DNA from: Flavobacterium sp. 245
GTDB taxonomy: Bacteria; Bacteroidota; Bacteroidia; Flavobacteriales; Flavobacteriaceae
Assembly (NCBI RefSeq): GCF_004362055.1
Contig: NZ_SNXB01000003.1
Location: 542,809-606,808 of the forward strand
Length of the DNA: 64,000 nucleotides
Direction of reading: 5' to 3'
Part shown: positions 61,860-64,000 of the stretch, in pieces
How the letters are laid out: each line of letters opens with the position of its first letter
How positions within the stretch are numbered: the stretch's first letter is position 1
Notes under the pieces: generated by a model
Seen by the model: only the letters and a program-made list of their open reading frames with translations
Databases searched by the model: none
What the model was told of the DNA's origin: nothing
Made by a program: the position numbers and the translations under genes

Positions 61860-63500
61860 TTATTTTTTTGCATTCAAAGCTTCTTTTTTCTCATCTAAAA
61901 CCTCCTGCATTACTTTTGCTTCGGTTCCATTAGGAAAAGCAACTTTGATTTTTTGTGCTACAGTTGGAGCAATTTCCGTAATAGCTTTTTTATCATATGA
62001 TTCTCCTTTTTTAATATGCCATCCAAAAAATATAGCAGGCACATGAGTATCATAACTGTAAGGAGTTCCATGAGATGTACCAGTTGCCGAATATTCAATA
62101 TCACCAGGTTTATCAATTACAACCATGTCACCATCCTGAGTTACATCATAACCTTTTGCAACAAAGTTCAAGTAATAGTCATTTCCTCCATTAGCTAAAA
62201 TTTCTTCTTCCGTATATACTTTTTTAACCTGAGGCTGTGAAATTAAAAACTCTTTAAATGCTTGCTTTACTTTTGCTAATTCTAAACCTTTTTCTTTAAT
62301 GATTTGCTTATTGAAGAAAATATTGAAATTAGAATAATTCAGCAATAAATCAACTCCAAAAGTCTTAATAGAAAAATCCTGAAGGCTTTTACGCACATCT
62401 TTTGACGGATAATTATCGACATTATACTTACGGTCTTTCAAATAAATTACATTCTCAGCTCCAGCGTGGTCAGCTGTTAAAAATAAAAGATAGTTTCCTT
62501 TACCAACAGTTTTGTCTAAATAAGCTAAAAAGTCAGCAATAGTTTGATCCAATCTCAAATAAGTATCTTGAAGTTCCATTGAGCGTGGTCCCAATAAATG
62601 TCCAACATAATCAGTTGAAGAAAAACTTACAGTTAAAAAATCAGTGATATTATCTTTACCAAGATCTTCTTTTTCAATAGCTTTTTTAGCAAATTCAGCC
62701 AAAAGATCGTTACCAAATGGAGTAGCTCTTAAAATTCCAGCATCATTTTTCTCATACATAGTTTTTAAATTATACGGGAAAACAGGCGCGGCACTTCCGT
62801 ATAATTTACCTTCATACGGATTATTATCAGGAAGACTTTCATTATAAACCGAAGCTGGTTTATATAAATCCCAACCTTTGTTAATATATTTTAAATAGTT
62901 TTTTTCGTTATTGAACTCTGTTACCCATTCTGGCAATTTTTCACCATAAAAAGAACTCGAAATAAAAGAACCCGTTTTACTGTACCAAAAAGCCCAGTTT
63001 GCAAAATGACCAGCAGGCAAAATTGCACCACGATCTTTAAGACTCATTCCAATAACTTTACCCTGAAAATTAGTTGCCATTCTAACTTCGTCAGTAATAG
63101 TAGTACTTTGAAGATTTTTTGGAGACATTGCTCCTTCTTCAGCTGTTCCATCTCCGACAGTTTTTACACCGGCATCATCAGTACAATACATTTCTTTACC
63201 TAAAGTTCTGCTGAACCACTCATTACCAACTATACCGTGAGTTGCTGGCGTAGTCCCCGTGTAAATTGAAGCGTGACCTGGTGCAGTATAAGTTGGCATA
63301 TAATTATAATGCATATTCTGAAAAGTGAATCCTTCATTCATTAATCTCTTGAACCCATTTTGTGTAAAATCATCTGAAAAACGATATAAATATTCCATTT
63401 TCATTTGATCTACAACAATACCTACAACCAACTTAGGGCGCTGTTGAGCATTTAAATTTGCAATAACAAACAATGTCAACAATACAATAGTTTTTTTCAT
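61860..63500 (-). CDS. PafA-type alkaline phosphatase / nucleotide pyrophosphatase-fold enzyme
   Basis: I start at the ATG at 63500 (546 aa) because it begins the signal peptide (MKKTIVLLTLFVIANLNAQ); the upstream 13 residues of the frame overlap the promoter. Metal ligand Asp31 (VVDQMK), the nucleophilic Thr72 in MPTYTAPGHAS, and late ligands in LLFLTADHAGAE and GTSHGTPYSYDTHVP match PafA of Elizabethkingia and Flavobacterium, a zinc phosphomonoesterase secreted to the periplasm. Phosphate-independent expression is known for PafA elsewhere, but not testable here. Confidence 0.92.
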   Translation of the reverse strand: MKKTIVLLTLFVIANLNAQQRPKLVVGIVVDQMKMEYLYRFSDDFTQNGFKRLMNEGFTFQNMHYNYMPTYTAPGHASIYTGTTPATHGIVGNEWFSRTLGKEMYCTDDAGVKTVGDGTAEEGAMSPKNLQSTTITDEVRMATNFQGKVIGMSLKDRGAILPAGHFANWAFWYSKTGSFISSSFYGEKLPEWVTEFNNEKNYLKYINKGWDLYKPASVYNESLPDNNPYEGKLYGSAAPVFPYNLKTMYEKNDAGILRATPFGNDLLAEFAKKAIEKEDLGKDNITDFLTVSFSSTDYVGHLLGPRSMELQDTYLRLDQTIADFLAYLDKTVGKGNYLLFLTADHAGAENVIYLKDRKYNVDNYPSKDVRKSLQDFSIKTFGVDLLLNYSNFNIFFNKQIIKEKGLELAKVKQAFKEFLISQPQVKKVYTEEEILANGGNDYYLNFVAKGYDVTQDGDMVVIDKPGDIEYSATGTSHGTPYSYDTHVPAIFFGWHIKKGESYDKKAITEIAPTVAQKIKVAFPNGTEAKVMQEVLDEKKEALNAKK

Positions 63501-63522
63501 ACTTAAATTATAATATTTAAAA

Positions 63523-63530
63523 CAAAAATA
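63523..63530 (-). promoter_or_regulatory. -7 element (TATTTTTG) upstream of the pafA-type gene
   Basis: An exact TAnnTTTG match on the minus strand lies 22 bp upstream of the ATG at 63500, supporting that start. Confidence 0.42.
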
Positions 63531-63633
63531 GGGATTCACATTTAAAAAGGCTAACAGAGGCTAAACTAAAACCCAAAATTGATTTTTATTTAACAGAAAT
63601 AAGACGATATCTTGTTGAAGGAATGGATACAAT

Positions 63634-63748
63634 CTGGGCGTTTCCCTCCGGGCCGGGCTGTCCGCTGTATCTTTTGCGATTGGGGGTTTTAGGATGGGGA
63701 ATATGCCCAGGGTATCGCAAAAGGATGCCGCTCCCATCCCTAACGCAG
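63634..63748. repeat. GC-rich imperfect hairpin element downstream of the rRNA operon
   Basis: This 115-bp segment is much richer in G+C than the rest of the window. It forms a long imperfect hairpin: the arm 63664-63680 (GCTGTATCTTTTGCGAT) pairs with 63715-63731 (ATCGCAAAAGGATGCCGC) with one bulge and wobble pairs. Outer CTGGGCGTT can pair with AACGCAG at 63742-63748. From memory, elements with GGATGCCGCT-CCC-TAACGC recur in many Flavobacteria; this could not be checked here. Predicted ORFs across it on both strands are not convincing. Confidence 0.62.
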
Positions 63749-63805
63749 TTTTGGGGCACACAACAAATACTCTTTTCACAAGAACCTGATGCTTTTATTG
63801 CTGTC

Positions 63806-63926
63806 CAACCGCAAAGAACGCAAAGATCTGCGCGAAGTCCGCCATGAAAAGCCTCTGCAGACTTGTTAAAGGCATCGTTAATCGCAAAGAAAAGAGACTT
63901 TGCGGCCTTTGCGGCCAAAAAACACA
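63806..63926. repeat. Array with GCAAAGAACGCAAAG arms
   Basis: ACCGCAAAGAACGCAAAG (63810-63827) and, on the other strand, units in ACTTTGCGGCCTTTGCGG (about 63897-63914) form inverted arms of CGCAAAG-type units. The same start ACCGCAAAGAACGCAA appears at 10586-10601, so this is a dispersed repeat. Confidence 0.65.
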
Positions 63927-63944
63927 AAGAGCCATAAAACAAAA

Positions 63945-63972
63945 AATCCCTCCCGATAAATCGGGAAGGATT
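63945..63972 (-). terminator. Hairpin terminator of the rRNA operon
   Basis: Arms AATCCCTCCCGAT and ATCGGGAAGGATT pair with mismatches around a short loop. On the minus strand a T tract follows. It lies just after the 5S rRNA 3' end. Confidence 0.7.
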
Positions 63973-63979
63973 CTTAAAA

Positions 63980-64000
63980 GAAAGGCGACGACATACTCTC
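63980..64000 (-). rRNA. 5S rRNA, 3' end only (cut by the window edge)
   Basis: The last 21 bases read, on the minus strand, GAGAGTATGTCGTCGCCTTT and one more base. This matches the 3' end of Flavobacterium-type 5S rRNA as I remember it, and it is followed by a terminator. It implies an rRNA operon entering from beyond the right edge, transcribed toward the window. The exact 3' end is approximate. Confidence 0.72.

Noticed and set aside
63561..63942. Overlapping ORFs on both strands across the GC-rich element (72, 74 and 118 aa)
   Set aside because: Their composition follows the hairpin and the repeat arms and no domain is seen. Such ORFs are probably artefacts of a structured non-coding element.

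Overview
The window is a 64-kb piece of a Bacteroidetes chromosome, most likely Flavobacterium or a close relative. This rests on the low G+C intergenic DNA, promoters of the form TTG-N(20-23)-TAnnTTTG, SusC-type carboxypeptidase-regulatory/TonB-plug domains, a two-repeat DnaJ zinc finger, a PafA-type phosphatase, a split methylmalonyl-CoA mutase, and Flavobacterium-style intergenic repeats. It looks like ordinary core chromosome: I see no phage, plasmid, insertion sequence, CRISPR array or recognisable defence island. Both edges cut genes: the left edge a cation:proton antiporter, and the right edge the 3' end of a 5S rRNA on the minus strand.

Layout. 1-9.8 kb: antiporter, 1-Cys peroxiredoxin, AEC transporter, an Rrf2/NAD-binding pair resembling ywnA-ywnB, the MeaB GTPase, an LTA-synthase-like phosphoglycerol transferase and a MATE pump. 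10-17.5 kb: outer-membrane barrel, MauG-type di-haem peroxidase next to a PhoX-like lipoprotein, PPK2, two unknown genes and a CPBP protease. 17.6-22 kb: an ECF sigma factor, a membrane protein with a TonB-plug-like tail, and a secreted plug/VWA protein, followed by a scramblase-like gene; this is the most unusual gene set here. 22-30.4 kb: SDR, MtaB, acetyltransferase/HAD genes, a one-domain DEAD-box protein and a sigma-54 activator without an HTH. 30.5-39.7 kb: NatAB-like ABC exporter, grpE-dnaJ, tRNA-Trp, hisS, a MacB-like permease and prmC. 39.8-53 kb (mostly plus strand): ribD-HAD, yigZ, dnaA, a phosphatase, an RsmI-like methylase, a TonB-C protein, methionine-type aminotransferase, SDR, udk, divIC and mutA-mutB. 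53-63.5 kb: peptidoglycan genes (lysozyme-like protein, mltG, dapF), HtrA protease, a long-form GAPDH, a divergent lrp/ald pair and PafA.

The second notable layer is between genes. Many gaps hold short arrays of 6-8-bp units, usually as two inverted arms (for example CTAAGNNN facing NNNCTTAG). The unit lengths are mostly not multiples of three and most units carry a stop codon on one or both strands. At least four genes (antiporter, meaB, the LTA-synthase-like gene, mauG) end at a stop codon inside such an array. One array has become coding sequence: residues 12-23 of the large methylmalonyl-CoA mutase subunit are five heptamers. Two gaps flanking meaB have a second inverted repeat, built on CGAAGTCGA, nested inside the outer arms. 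A GC-rich imperfect hairpin element lies downstream of the rRNA operon at the right edge.

The genes combine into a few clear modules: propionyl/methylmalonyl-CoA metabolism (mutA, mutB, meaB), riboflavin synthesis (ribD plus a coupled HAD phosphatase), protein folding (grpE-dnaJ), cell-wall turnover (dapF, mltG, lysozyme-like protein), alanine catabolism under a divergent Lrp regulator, and phosphate handling (PPK2, PhoX-like, PafA). All family assignments were made by reading motifs; no database search was run.
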